Assembly: GCA_024760905.1 (NCBI GenBank)
Contig: CM045735.1
Coordinates: 6,162,161 to 6,226,160 of the forward strand
Reading direction: 5' to 3'
DNA: 64,000 nt
Origin: Plotosus lineatus
Lineage: Eukaryota > Chordata > Actinopteri > Siluriformes > Plotosidae
Part shown: positions 1 to 34,182 of the stretch, in pieces
How positions within the stretch are numbered: the stretch's first letter is position 1
Layout: each line of letters begins with the position of its first letter
Notes under the pieces: generated by a model
Seen by the model: the letters and a program-made list of their open reading frames with translations, nothing else
The model's database searches: none
What the model was told of the DNA's origin: nothing
Translations under genes and position numbers: made by a program

Positions 1-167
1 ATTTCTAACCAGGAAGAGACCCTGGGGTCGACACAGAACACATTGGAGGGATTATGTCTCTTGGCTGGTCTGGGAACACCTCGATGTCCCCCTAGAAGCT
101 GGGGAGAGGAATGTTTGGACCTCATTGCTTAGGCTGCTACCCTGCGACACATTCGTAGATTAAGTGG

Positions 168-215
<48 letters not shown>
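1..215 (+). mobile_element. Rex3/RTE-like LINE, 3' end with (GAT)n tail
   Basis: The degraded 3' end of the same LINE seen at 8794-9042 and 62444-63300 (GAAGAGACCCTGGGGTCGAC block). It ends in a (GAT)n tail at about 169-215. It is cut by the window start. Confidence 0.75.
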
Positions 216-217
<2 letters not shown>

Positions 218-930
218 GAAACATTTTTGTGCCTCCATTACCTTCAGTAAGCTACTTTGCCAAGCTAACCCATGTTTAGCACAATGAAAATGTCTGAAGT
301 GCCTGAATAGTTGATTTTTTTTTTGGATCTAGTTTGAAGTGGTTTGCTTCTCGTTTTCAGACTCACAATGTTCCATCTTTCAATGTCAATTTGCAGCAAC
401 GGCCATCTGATAAAAATGAGCTTCAGTGAAATGCACTGAGGACTAAAATTTACAGGGATTCCTCCAAAGATAAAGTTCAGCCACATTTATTCTGTATTAA
501 TCTCCTTTGAAAGAATTTCCCAACTATTTTGTGCAACCTGGAACAGCGCACTTGTTCTTTCTCATCACCATCTTCGCTCAAACTTTCAAGGTTGATGGTT
601 CCTCCCAGTGCTCCTGATTCGGATTGATAGAGCATTGTCGGTATTATGCTAATGAAGGGGTGGTACGAACAAAAGTTACTGCAAAGGAACTAGACACATT
701 TTCTTTTCATGGCCATTAAAAAGAGTGGAGGTAACAGTCCACTGTGCCAGTACATCTCAAAGTCACATGAACGAAGTCTTATTATAAAAATAGCAACAGC
801 AAAAAAAAAAAAAAAAAAAAAAAGATTTCCACACCATGTCTCCTTGAAGAGAAATAATCTTAATTATAATTTGGGAATTTTTGCATGTTCTTGTATGGCG
901 GTGGATCTGGTGTTGAATTTTACATTAAAC
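216..930. other. Intron sequence without recognised features
   Basis: Contains only a poly-A run at 801-823. I see no exon with ADAMTS similarity and no family repeat here. Confidence 0.5.
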
Positions 931-942
931 AACAATCAAAGT

Positions 943-1286
943 GGGCAGTGGTGGTGTAGTGGTGTAGGGCGCTGGATCGCTGATCCAAAAGTTGGGGGTT
1001 TGAGTCCCACTCTGTACAAGGTTGTCACTGTCCCCCCCAGTGGAGCTAACTGGGTTATCAAAGGCCGGCCGTGTCTCTCACTGTCTATGGTGTGAGGCAT
1101 GTAAAAGAACCATTGCTGACTTTCGACAAGAGTAGGCTGCAAAGCCGTCAGCGTGTTTCCGCCCTGCGATGGCCTGGCGAGCTGTCCAGGGTGTACTCTG
1201 CCCTCGCCCGAAGTTGGCTGGGATGGGCACCAGCCTCCCCGTGACCCAAATTAGGATTAAGTGGGTACAGAAAATGAACTGAACTG
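943..1286 (+). repeat. SINE-B with tail 1, complete, with target-site duplication
   Basis: tRNA-like head (GTGGTGTAGTGGTG A-box region, GGGTTTGAGTCCC B-box) followed by the family core (TTATCAAAGGCCGGCCGTG, GTAAAAGAACCATTGCTGAC) and tail 1 (GGCCTGGCGAGCTGTCCAGG ... GATTAAGTGG). The flanks AACAATCAAAGT (931-942) and AACATTCAAAGT (1287-1298) match 11 of 12. Confidence 0.8.
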
Positions 1287-1298
1287 AACATTCAAAGT

Positions 1299-1962
1299 TG
1301 CATTCAGGTAAATAGTATTTTTTATTTGAGTGTAATATGGTACTGCACAATTTCATTTTTGTGGACAGATTTCGGAACTCCAAGATAGATTTTTAGAGTC
1401 CTATACAACAAACACCCAGAGAGCACAACCCCTCTGCCAAGCCTAAATATCCCTTATATGAACTAAAATGTCCTCTCACATAATGCTAAATAATCCTTCA
1501 AAAAATTCCTGGATACAGAATGTGAATTGGATCATCTGCAAAAACTGAATGGAAAAAACTGAATTATCCAAATCCTGGCCTATAGTAATAATATAATGTA
1601 AATCCATACAATTACAAAGCGCCCCCTTGCAGGGCTCACAGTAATAACATATTTCCAAAAAATTGTCCCATCACTCATTGTTAAAAAATCATTCAAACAA
1701 ATTCCTGTATCCAGAATTTGTTTCGGATCATCCTCAAAATCTAATGGAGTCTTCCTTGTGTAAAGCCACACCTCCGGAGCAAATCGTATAACAAGTTAAT
1801 TATAATCTTTTTAGTAATCCTACTAACAAACAAATACACATGCTATGGGTAAAATATAACCTACTCAGTGGAGGTAGTTACAAGTACAGTCGTCCAGTCA
1901 GGGATAATTATGAAAATCGATCCTAAAGGGAAATTATAAGAGAATTTATGTTGGCTGTAGAT
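1299..1962. other. Intron sequence without recognised features
   Basis: AT-rich, with no recognised repeat or exon. Confidence 0.5.
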
Positions 1963-1966
1963 TTAA

Positions 1967-2099
1967 CCCTTTAAGGCCCGAATTGTTTTTGCAGTTAAAA
2001 AAATACAGTCCTAGTTTTTCCTAATCAAAAAGGCCTAGGGAAACACCCCGAACACATTTCTTTCAACAAAATTACAATAACACTAATAATAATAATGAC

Positions 2100-2135
<36 letters not shown>

Positions 2136-2325
2136 TAATAGCAAATAACACTCACACAAATTCGTGAACAACACAATCCTGCTCACTCAAGATCATCTCA
2201 CAGCTGACTGAGGCATGTGGGATCAAGCTGTGTTGCACCCAGGCGACACCACAACAAGTATTGAATGCGTCTAGTAGTTAGCATTTTTGAAAGAGGACCA
2301 TATGGTCCTGCTGGGCATTAAAGGG
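1967..2325. mobile_element. piggyBac-like MITE copy 1, TTAA-flanked
   Basis: Begins TTAA|CCCTTTAAGGCCC and ends GGCATTAAAGGG|TTAA, with the target tetranucleotide at 1963-1966 and 2326-2329. The internal palindrome GGACCATATGGTCC is near the right end and a (TAA)n tract is in the middle. Three more copies lie in the window. Confidence 0.75.
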
Positions 2326-2329
2326 TTAA

Positions 2330-2754
2330 AAGACGGATGAAATGAAATAGAGTCACTTAGAAGAAACCAAAATGTGCTGTATCTGTGGATGAAATAAATA
2401 GTAAGTGTGAGACTGTATAATAAACTGATATGTAATGTAGTCCTGTATCTGATTCAATGTGAGCTGAAGTATTTAAAGATATTAAGTTAGGGGTAGAATG
2501 TGTGCCAGTTTATAAACTTGGGATACTTCAACACCTATTAATCCACTTGCCAAGTTCAAGTCAGGGCAAAATTCTTACTTGAGGTCTGTTTGCTATTTGG
2601 CTCACACTACACACAAAAAAAGCAAAAACTGGTAAACATCCTTGGCTGAGGGATGTGTAGGGTTGAGAATATATTTTTTATTGCTCAGGCAAACAAGAAT
2701 AGGAAACAGGTGAGCAACCCTTTGCTATGTACTCAAAAACTCCAGAGGCAAATA
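2330..2754. other. Intron sequence without recognised features
   Basis: No repeat or coding similarity seen. Confidence 0.5.
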
Positions 2755-3078
2755 CAGTGGTAACTCACCTTATGAAATTAATTCGTTCCAGAGGCGGTTT
2801 CGTAACCTGGATTTTTCGTAAGTAGAACCACATTTTACATGTAAAACGCGTGATTCGTTCCAAGGCCCCCACTATCACCCTTTAAAAATGACAAAAGCAT
2901 ACCTTTTAAGGTACAGTGGTACCTCACTTTACGAAATTAATCCGTTCCAGAGCCTTTTTCATAACCTGCATTTTTCGCAAATTGAACCACATTTTACATG
3001 TAAAACGTGTGATTCGTTCCAAGGCCCCCAATACTACCCCCTAAACCCATTAAAAATGATAAAAGCATACCTTTTAAG
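2755..3078 (+). repeat. Tandem duplicate of a Tigger-like 5' end
   Basis: Two head-to-tail copies (2755-2909 and 2914-3078, spacing 159 bp) of a sequence starting CAGTGGTA and containing ACGAAATTAATCCGTTCCAG and CATTTTACATGTAAAACG. The same left end occurs at about 62391. The short inverted terminal sequence and TA before the first base suggest a pogo/Tigger-type element. Confidence 0.6.
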
Positions 3079-3159
3079 ACCTCCTTCTGCTTCAATATCA
3101 GACCGATGGTAGATGGGTTTGGCCATATGGGTTTGGCCATATTCCTTTGTGATTAAAAC

Positions 3160-3252
3160 TCCAAACTCCACACAGAAACACCCGAGTTGGGAATCGAACC
3201 CAGGACCTTCTTGCTGTGAGGCAGACATGCTAACTACTACGTCCCCATGCCA
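3160..3252 (-). repeat. SINE-A head fragment
   Basis: Minus-strand copy of the tRNA-like head (GGGAATCGAACCCAGGACC, GTGAGGCAGACATGCTAACT). Confidence 0.7.
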
Positions 3253-3785
3253 ACTAAAACAGATTCATTAATAGGAAAAAAGAAGCCTAAAAAAGAGGCT
3301 CATACACCACTGCTCAGACTTACATAGAATAAAAAACACACTGTATCATGCAGACAAACTTTCAGGTCCCTAAAAGTTCATGGAGCAATCACCGAAATCA
3401 GAAGCTTGGCAGAATGTGAATTTGTTAAACAGATACCTACACTAAAATGACAAGTGGTAGACATTAAAGTGGAAATGAGGTAGTGAAAGGAAAGGCGCTG
3501 AAAAGCAGGCCCATGTTTGGATACCTATCAACGGAGTTATATATTGTGATCTCTGCTTTTATCCAGTGCCTAAATCTATACGTTATATTTTATTATACCT
3601 AAAAGCTACTAAAAAAAAAAAAAAAAGACTTCACATAGCCTAAAGTGCATTGCTTGTATAGTTACCTATAACTGAACTGCTTTCTGAGTGTGCAACCATA
3701 GACATATTTTTGCATATGTGACAGCACTTTATATTCTCCTCACTGAGCCTAGGGAATATTCTGGTTCTTTGTTCTTTATTTTCAG
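3253..3785. other. Intron sequence up to first visible adamts2 exon
   Basis: No repeat recognised apart from a poly-A run at about 3611-3626; ends with the exon acceptor. Confidence 0.5.
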
Positions 3786-26408
<22,623 letters not shown>

Positions 26409-26640
26409 TTTCATGAGGTGATTTTTTTTTTTTTTTTTTTCATGGAAACACTTCAGTCTCTGAGATGTATTATAACATCCGGGTTAAATCCACCTTCAGA
26501 ATGCTGTTAAGTGGCCGAACATTTATCCGTTTTTGCATTTGTTTCTGTTTTCATATGAACGCTTTGCACTTTTTACATTTTTTTCTTTTGCTCTCACAAT
26601 GCACACAATCCGCTAATAAATGAAGTCATTTATACATGTG
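26409..26640 (+). other. adamts2: adamts2 3' UTR with polyadenylation signal
   Basis: T-rich sequence after the stop codon. The first AATAAA is at 26615-26620, about 210 bp downstream of the stop, so this is the likely 3' end. No repeat of the families seen elsewhere interrupts it. Confidence 0.6.
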
Positions 26641-26971
26641 ATCCATTTAATCCTAAATCAACGCTAAATATACAGTATGTCAAGAATATAGGAAATACGC
26701 ACTCGGGTACTATTGTACTTTGTTCATCATGTGATCAGCCAGTCATGTGACAGCAGCCTGGAGTGGAGAGATTCACAGGTAATTTTCACATTAAACATTA
26801 GATTAAGGGGATAATGTAAGTTCAATGATAATATTGTTGATGAAATGGTTGTTGGTACCACTGAGGTTCCGAATCCCAATTATGATTTATTTGCACACAC
26901 TCCCCACCACCCCTCACCCCCCACAGAAGAGAGACGTAAATACAACAAAGTTGGAGCTCAAAAATGTAAGA

Positions 26972-27138
26972 ACGCGTCGTAGCGGTTAACATGTCCAGCT
27001 CACAGGAGGACGGTATTAGTTTTGATATCCCAAGCTTGTTTGGGTTTCCTCCGGGTACTTTGGTTTCCTCCTAGTACAAACTCCTGCACATGAGGCTGAT
27101 TGGCTGTTATAAATTGCCCCGAAGTGTCTGTGAGTGGT

Positions 27139-27178
<40 letters not shown>

Positions 27179-27252
27179 GCTATGGAATGGTCTGTCAGGC
27201 GAATCAGGGTGTACCCTGCCTTCGCCTAGAGTCGTCTGAGATAGGAACACCC

Positions 27253-27317
<65 letters not shown>

Positions 27318-27360
27318 CAACACTTATTAGGGTTAAGCGACATAGAAAATGAATAAATGT
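26972..27360 (+). repeat. SINE-A copy with two dinucleotide expansions
   Basis: Head GCGTCGTAGCGGTTAACATG, GTTTGGGTTTCCTCCGGG, (TG)n at 27141-27178, GGGTGTACCCTGCCTTCGCC, (CA)n at 27254-27313, then ACTTATTAGGGTTAAGCGAC. Confidence 0.75.
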
Positions 27361-27377
27361 TCAGGAAAGGAGTGAGT

Positions 27378-27392
27378 GGGTGGGTGGGTGGG
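27378..27392 (+). other. Canonical G-quadruplex motif
   Basis: GGGTGGGTGGGTGGG followed by further GGGTGGG units to 27420. Confidence 0.7.
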
Positions 27393-27420
27393 TTTGAGTG
27401 GGTGGGTTTGAGTGGGTGGT

Positions 27421-28483
27421 ATGAAAAACATTTCGTGAACTGTCATCCAGTTGCTCTTTCTATCCAGCTCAAGGTTCAAGACAGTATTCCCATGAGGCTA
27501 AATTGGCGCAACAATCACACAAATTATTTTATGTTGACGCAAGGCATTATTGGCGCTGTGCCAGTTATTTTTTCTGTCTTTGTTTTGTTTTAAGTTCTAC
27601 AATGAACAACTTGTTCGTAAATAATGTTAAACAGCTGTCAGAATGTTCGGCATCTATCGGTAATACGCCAATTCACGAATGAGACATTTCGGGGCAGACT
27701 GGTTCCATACCACCGAGGTCCCACTATGTTATCTGCATAATGAATGCATTCTATGAATGTATACAACCGGACACGAGAACACCGGTCAAAGTAACAACCT
27801 CGACCGTATCCGGGTGATTCTGATTCGGAAGACAATTTTTGTCATCGATTTCGAGTTGATATTAGAACTTGTTGTTTTCACGAGTTAAATAATAAATTGT
27901 AAGCTACCTATGAACGATGAATAAAAGTTAAAACCACTGAAATTCTGTCAGTACATGCACAAATTCTTCTTGTTTTTTTTAATTTTTAAATCAGCAGTTT
28001 TGTCTCCAGATCGCCCCAGACTTCATATTTCAATTGTAGATTTTGAAAATTTTTCTGGGCGATGCCCTCCAGGCTCCCGTGCAGTAGGGGGATGCCCCCT
28101 GTTCATGCTTCTTGCACCTTGGGCCTGATGGCTAAAGGCACTGTAAATTGGCTTCGCAGCCAATGCCTCTGGCATCCGAATCATCTGAACGAGGTATTGG
28201 ACCAAACTCACTTGTCCTGAATGGGGACACTGTTTCAATACGCTATTCTTTGTTCTATGATACTTTTCTGCTCATCGCATTTGTAATAAGTGGTTATTTA
28301 CAAAGTAGGTAACTATGGCAACTCTGTTTACTCTCAATCGATGTCTCTCATCAATTGTTTTGTTTTTTGTTTTGGAACCTGTCTCCATTCAATGCGATCA
28401 TTAAAAACTGTTGACCCCAGCAGAATATTTTAACGCTTGATAAAACGTGGTACAGTGCATTGTTCTTTATTCGAAACAAGGAA
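27421..28483. other. Intergenic sequence without recognised features
   Basis: About 1 kb downstream of adamts2, no coding similarity or family repeat seen. Confidence 0.45.
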
Positions 28484-30295
28484 AATCAGTCCCTCCAGTA
28501 ATTTGCAATTTCATCCTGGCAGAATTTAACAAGGTCTTAGAGAGTGAGAGGATGCCAGAGGAATGGAGGAGAAGTGTGCTGGTGCCCATTTTAAAGAACA
28601 AGGGAGACGTGCAGAGTTGTGGCAACTACAGAGGGATAAAGTTGATGAGCCATACGATGAAGTTATGGGAAAGAATAGTGGAAGCTAGACTAAGGGCAGA
28701 AGTCAGCATTTGTGAACAACAGTTTGGTTTCATGCCAAGAAAGAGCACCACAGATGCAGTGTTTGCCTTGAGGATGTTAATGGAGAAGTACAGAGAAGGT
28801 CAGAGGGAGCTGCATTGTGCCTTTGTGGATCTGGAGAAAGCATATGACAGGGTGCCGAGAGAAGAACTGTGGTATTGCATGAGGAAGTCTGGAGTGGCAG
28901 AGAAGTATGTTAGAGTGGTGCAGGACATGTATGAGAGATGTAAGACAGTGGTGAGGTGTGCTGTCGGTGTGACAGAAGAGTTCAAGGTGGAGGTCGGACT
29001 GCACCAAGGGTCAGCTCTCAGCCCCTTCTTGTTTGCTATGGTGATGGACAGGCTGACAGACGAGGTTAGACAAGATTCCCATGGACTATGATGTTTGCAG
29101 ATGACATTGTGATCTGTAGTGAGAGCAGAGAACAAGTGCAGGAAAACCTAGAGAGGTGGAGGTATGGCCTAGAAAGGAGGGGAATGAAGATTAGCCTCAG
29201 TAAGACAGAATACATGTGCATGAATGACAAGGACCCAAGAGGAACGGTGAGATTACAGGGAGCAGAGATAAGAAAGGTGGAGGATTTTAAGTACTTAGGC
29301 TCAACAATCCAGAGCAATGGAGAGTGTGGAAAAGAGGTCAAGAAGCGTGTGCAGGCAGGTTGGAATAGTTGGAGAAAAGTGTCCGGTGTGATGTGTGATA
29401 GGAGGGTATCGGCAAAAATGAAAGGAAAAGTGTACAAGACGGTGTTGAGGCCAACAATGTTGTATGGTTTAGAAACAGTGGCCCTGGGGAAAAGACAGGA
29501 GGCAGAGCTGGAGGTAGCAGAGATGAAAATGTTGAGGTTCTCTTTGGGAGTAACGAGGATGGATAGGATTAGGAATGAGCACATCAGAGGGACAGCACAT
29601 GTAAGTCGTTTCAGAGACAAAGTCAGAGAGGCTAGATTGAGATGGTTTGGACATGTACAGAGGAGGGATAGTGAGTATATTGGTAATAGGATGCTGAGGC
29701 TGGAACTACCAGGCAGAAGGCCTAGGGGAAGACCCAAGCGACGATTCATGGATGTGGTGAAAGAGGACATGAAGGTCGTTAGTGTAAGAGAAGAAGATGC
29801 AAAGGATAGGGTGAGATGGAGGCAGATGATTCGCTGTGGCGACCCCTGAAGGGAAAAGCCGAAAGGAAAAGAAGAAGATCCTGGCAGAATTTAACACGGA
29901 TCCAACCATTCATTCCGTGAAACCCTGCAGTTTTAACCCATCACTACAACGTTTCCGCAAATTTGACCTACTATTGTATTATACCGCAGGTTCCACCAAT
30001 CATAGCAGTCCCAGGTGCAAAGGTCTAGCCATACGTCAAGATACGTCATTTCCAAAAGCGTAAACAAGAAAGTGATGTATCTTGACGTATGGCTTGACCT
30101 TTGCACCTGGGACTGCTATGATTGGTGGAACTTGGGATATAATATAGTAGTCGGTACAATTTGTGGAAAAGTTTCATAGCAATAAATGCTGAAACCATTG
30201 CCGCATGGATTTTTTAAATATCTGTGGCAAAATATGACATTTCAAAAAAAAAAAAAAAAAAAAAAGGATGTCAACAAATCCTGGAGAGACTGATT
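28484..30295. mobile_element. Foldback MITE split by an RTE LINE
   Basis: Without the LINE (28532-29877) the two sides form one long imperfect hairpin. AATCAGTCCCTCCAG at 28484-28498 pairs with CTGGAGAGACTGATT at 30281-30295. The best-paired part has TTCCACCAATCATAGCAGTC near 29990 against GACTGCTATGATTGGTGGAA near 30112-30131, centred at about 30062. Confidence 0.7.
28532..29877 (+). mobile_element. RTE-clade (BovB-like) LINE, 5'-truncated, with TSD
   Basis: Encodes reverse transcriptase from WRRSVLVPILKNKGD through a FADD active-site motif to the RRPRGRPKRRF C-terminal region. A one-base loss in a C run near 29077 breaks the frame, so the coding parts are 28532-29091 and 29088-29849. The 3' end GATTCGCTGTGGCGACCCCT then GGAAAAGCCGAAAGG matches tail 2 of SINE-B. 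Flanked by perfect 19-bp duplications (28513-28531, 29878-29896). Confidence 0.88.
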
Positions 30296-30530
30296 AACGA
30301 TTTGTTGTGCACTTGTCCATGTTTAAATAAATAAATTACAAACTCCCAGATTACCCACATCTACATTACATACTCTAATTAAATAATCACATGAAGATAC
30401 AGGCGCAACTGGACAGGTGTTCCTATTAAAGTGGCCGAAGTGAATGCAGTATCAAAATCTTTTGTTGGTACTCCTTTATTTTCTGCACTCATACAGCTTC
30501 CCAGATGATCATCACAATGCTTTTTTATTT
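30296..30530. other. Intergenic sequence without recognised features
   Basis: Nothing recognised. Confidence 0.5.
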
Positions 30531-30735
30531 CTCTTCTTCTTCTTTCTCTTCCTTTCAGCTGTTCCCTTCAGGGTTCACCACAGCAAATCATCTGCCTCCA
30601 TCTTACCCTATCCTCTGCATCGTCTTTTCTTACGCCAACAACCTTCATATCCTCCTTCACCACATCCATAAATCTCGTCTTTGGTCTTCCTCTTGGCCTT
30701 CTGCCTGGTAGTCCCAACCTCAGCATCCTGCCTTT
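30531..30735 (-). mobile_element. RTE LINE 3' fragment
   Basis: Minus-strand copy of the C-terminal coding end (RPRGRPKTR-type) and 3' UTR of the 28532 LINE. TTTTTATTT on both sides may be the duplication. Confidence 0.75.
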
Positions 30736-30774
30736 TTATTTGTCGAGAATGCTAAATAACTAAACATATATATG

Positions 30775-32053
30775 CAGTGATACCTTGACTTACAAGTGTC
30801 CTTTATAATGAATTCTCCGTGATACGAACATCGATCCCACCAAAAGGCCGCCCCATCCAGTGAGCAAAATTTTGATTCACGAGCTCTGCTGGGGACATGG
30901 CTTTTCCGGGCCGATTAGCCTCGTATTCTTCATGCTCCAAGAATGCCTTGTGCAGTGCATCTCAATTATTTTTCTGTGATGCCCCCTCTAGGAAGAAAAA
31001 AAACATTTCACGCCTCCCAGTCCGATATAAATAGTGCTTACTGCACTTCATATCGTTGCTCGTTTTTTGTTCCCTCCACCAGGGGTCCCCAACCTTTTCA
31101 TCACCGTGAACCGGTCAACACTTCACAATTTTACGGTGGACCAGGAGTGTGTGTGTCATAGATTTTTTATATTGTAAATATAATTTTTTTCTAATAATAA
31201 TAATAATAATAATATAATAAGCACTCCATGAATGTTATTTTTCAACAGCTGAAATAAAGTTGGTTGGGAAGTAGAGCTTGAACTTTTCTAAACACTAAAT
31301 AAATACATAAATAAATACACAGGTGATGGTGCACCAGCAGGGAGAATGTCCAACTCGCCTCTGTTCATGTGCCGTCCCCTTGTGGGTTACATTTTAGCGC
31401 TCAAATGAGCAACATGTAACCGAGAGAATCCGGTCATTTTTCAAAATAAAAGATTTTTCAAAAAGATCATTCAGACCCAGATACTAAATTTTTTCTTCTG
31501 CAGATCGGTACCAATTGAGCCACGGACCGGTAATGGACCCGTGCCCTACACTGTAGCACGACATTGAGAGCACCACTGCCAACTACTGGAGTGGATGCAC
31601 AATTACACTTAAATCTAGTACAGTATGGCAAAAATGCAGGTTCCTCAGGGTCATACGCTGGCATTACACTGCGCGCCCCACTACTTGAGAAGCACTGTAC
31701 TTGTGGGAGCTCACCACAAGCCTTTCCTCGCTGGCATTCGTAGCGTGCACCCGCACAAAATTCTCCTCCTCTGTTACGCAGGGCACGTTATTAATTATTA
31801 TTAATGTTAATGTACATGTGTTATTATTATTATGAAATAATAATAGAATAATGGTTTTTACATTTTTATCTTTAATATATTAGGTGAAATATACGTGTTT
31901 GTGGTAGGTTATATGAGTTTGGTAGGGATTTGGAACAGATTAATTGGTTTTCTGTTAGTATTTTTTATGGGAATAATTGTTTTATCTAACGAACTTATCG
32001 ACTTACGAGCTCACCCTCGGAACTAATTAAATTTGTCAGTCAAGGTACCGCTG
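30775..32053 (-). mobile_element. Tigger-like composite element, inverted copy
   Basis: Ends CAGTGATACCTTGACTTAC and, inverted, CAGCGGTACCTTGACTGAC. Reverse-oriented relative to 12777-13692. Contains the same nested hAT MITE at 30953-31697 (flanks GCCTTGTG and TACTTGTG), itself interrupted by another hAT-like sequence at about 31079-31545. Confidence 0.7.
31079..31545 (+). mobile_element. hAT-like insertion within the nested MITE
   Basis: Starts CAGGGGTCCCCAACC, a common hAT MITE end, and has CGTGAACCGGTCAA near the left and CCACGGACCGGTAATGG near the right. The right terminal repeat is not clear. Confidence 0.5.
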
Positions 32054-32092
32054 TGTGTATGTGTGTATATATATATATATATATAAAATATA

Positions 32093-32505
32093 ATATACGG
32101 TGGCGTAGTGGTTAGCACGTCCGCCTCACAGCAAGAAGGCCCGGGTTCGATTCCCGGCCTGGGCGTTTCTGTGTGGAGTTTGCATGTTCTCCCCGTGCTT
32201 GTGCGAGTTTCCTCCGGGTGCTCCGGTTTCCCCCGCAATCCAAAAGACGTGCACTGTAGGTTAATTGGCCGTTCTAAATTGACCGTAGTTTCTCTCCTGC
32301 AGCGGCACCGGAACCCAGTCGTATCGGCACTTGCCTTTCCATTGGATCCTTCCGGTGGCGCCGAGACAGGGGGGGGACTTGCTGCTTGGGTAACAGCCTG
32401 TCCCTCATTACTCCCTACCCAGGCTCTGTGCACTGGGGAGTATCACCAGTCGGGATACTGGCCAGAGCGCAGCCATAGTCCTTCGGGACTGACGGAGGCC
32501 TACGC
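32093..32505 (+). repeat. SINE-A head with a third tail, best-preserved copy
   Basis: Intact A box (TAGTGGTTAGCACG) and B box (GGGTTCGATTCCC), full SINE-A body to ATTGACCGTAG, then an unrelated tail (GGCGCCGAGACAGG, GACTTGCTGCTTGGGTAAC, AGTCCTTCGGGACTGACGG) ending in (TA)n. Confidence 0.75.
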
Positions 32506-32562
<57 letters not shown>

Positions 32563-32585
32563 CACAATTATAATTGTGGGTTTAT

Positions 32586-32967
32586 AATTATAATTGTTTT
32601 GGTAGATGCTGCCCACTAAACAAGATGTTTATACTTCAGTTCAAACACTCTCACTCATGAGAGAGAGCAACGTGCATCATGCCACACGTTTTTAACCCCC
32701 CTTATCAGGGTTTTACTGCATAATACACAGAAACATAAAGTAAAACAAAAAAAAAATCAGACTTTTAATGATTCGTAACCATGACAAAGATGGGTTAGGT
32801 GCATAAGTACTGTGTAGGTAATGCCATCTTTTGCACATACTCATTCAGAACTGTCGTATATACCTCACGGCAACATTTACATTCAAAGTATTAGTGTATA
32901 TTAAATGTAAATTAAAGGAAAACAAATGAAAGCAAGATTTTTATGTTTTTTTTTTTACTGACAACAA
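32586..32967. other. Intergenic sequence without recognised features
   Basis: AT-rich, nothing recognised. Confidence 0.5.
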
Positions 32968-33105
32968 TGAGCTGTTCAGTGTATACTGTGTCCTCGCCCA
33001 GGGTCAGTTGGGATGGGCACCAGCCTACTCGTGACCCTAATCAGCAATTTAGAAAATGAATGAAGAGAATGATCTACGGTGACGTAGTGGTTAGCACGAC
33101 CTGGG
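32968..33105 (+). repeat. SINE tail 1 and SINE-A head fragments
   Basis: GGGATGGGCACCAGCC tail to about 33070, then GGTGACGTAGTGGTTAGCAC. Confidence 0.65.
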
Positions 33106-33370
33106 TTAGTGTATGCAGCTCAAATTGTCGTGCTTTCTCTCAGTTCTTCTAATATGACCATGACATAAGGGGGGGACTTGAATTTTTTTTTTTTTTTTTT
33201 TTTTTATGAGTAACATTCCACTTTGTCGCTCTAAACTAAACCATTATCATCATATTCATTATTTTTCCTGACCTTGTACAGAAAGCATCTGTCATCCTGT
33301 CATTCAGCACCTGCATAAAGCTTACCCTCCTGGTCAGGGTTGCATATGTGATTTTTTTATATATATATAT

Positions 33371-33670
33371 CAGAGGGACAGCCCACGTAAGATGTTTTGG
33401 AGACAAAGTCAGAGAGGCGAGATTGAGATGGTTTGGACATGTACAGAGGAGGGATAGTGAGTATATTGGCAGTAGGATGCTGAGGTTGGAACTACCAGGC
33501 AGAAGGCCTCGAGGAAGACCGAAGAAGAGATTTATGGACGTGGTGAAGGAAGACATGAAGGTCGTTGGAGTCAGAAAAGAAGATGTGGAGGACAGGGTGA
33601 GGTGGAGGCGGATGATTTGCTGTGGCGACCCCTGAAGGGAGCAGCCGAAAGTAAAAGAAGAAGAAGAAGA
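33371..33670 (+). mobile_element. RTE LINE 3' fragment in an AT repeat
   Basis: Closely related to 29578-29877: AGATGGTTTGGACATGTACA, then GGATGATTTGCTGTGGCGAC. Ends in (GAA)n; (TA)n flanks both sides and continues to 33708. Confidence 0.85.
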
Positions 33671-33712
<42 letters not shown>

Positions 33713-33826
33713 TGAAGTTCCTTGTGAAAACCAGTGCATGTGTCTCTTAATACGTCTGATGCTGTCCCTGCTGTCTGAATCTGTTCTCCTTATCACATGC
33801 GAGTGTTCACACATCCCATCATACAT

Positions 33827-34182
33827 TCATTTTCTGTAACCACTTAATCCTAATTAGGGTTGCAGGGATGTTGGTGCCCATCCCAACTGAGTCCAGGTGA
33901 GGGTAGAGTACACCCTGGACAGCTCACCAGACCATCAAAGGGCAGAAACATGCTGAGGGCTTTGCAGCTACTCTTATTGAAAATCAGCAATGGATCTTTT
34001 ACATGAACCTCTCACCATGGACAGTGAGAGACACGGCCGGCCTTTGATAACACAGCTAGCTGCACTGGGGGGGGGGGGGGGGGGGGGGCAGGGGCAAACC
34101 GTTGAGAGTGGGACTTGAACCCCCAACCTTAGGAACAGTGATCCAGCACCAGTGATTTACCACCAGGCCACCACTGCCTCCC
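33827..34182 (-). repeat. SINE-B with tail 1, poly-G expanded
   Basis: Complete minus-strand copy. A run of more than 20 G at about 34068-34088 replaces the short G run of other copies. Confidence 0.8.

Noticed and set aside
709..1383. Open frames of 60-130 codons around 0.7-1.4 kb
   Set aside because: They run through SINE-B sequence and poly-A.
1..3785. Earlier adamts2 exons in the first 3.8 kb
   Set aside because: No sequence resembling the preceding catalytic-domain segment was found; the region is repeats and plain intron.
32093..32160. tRNA gene
   Set aside because: A and B boxes are present but there is no cloverleaf; it is the head of a SINE with many copies in the window.
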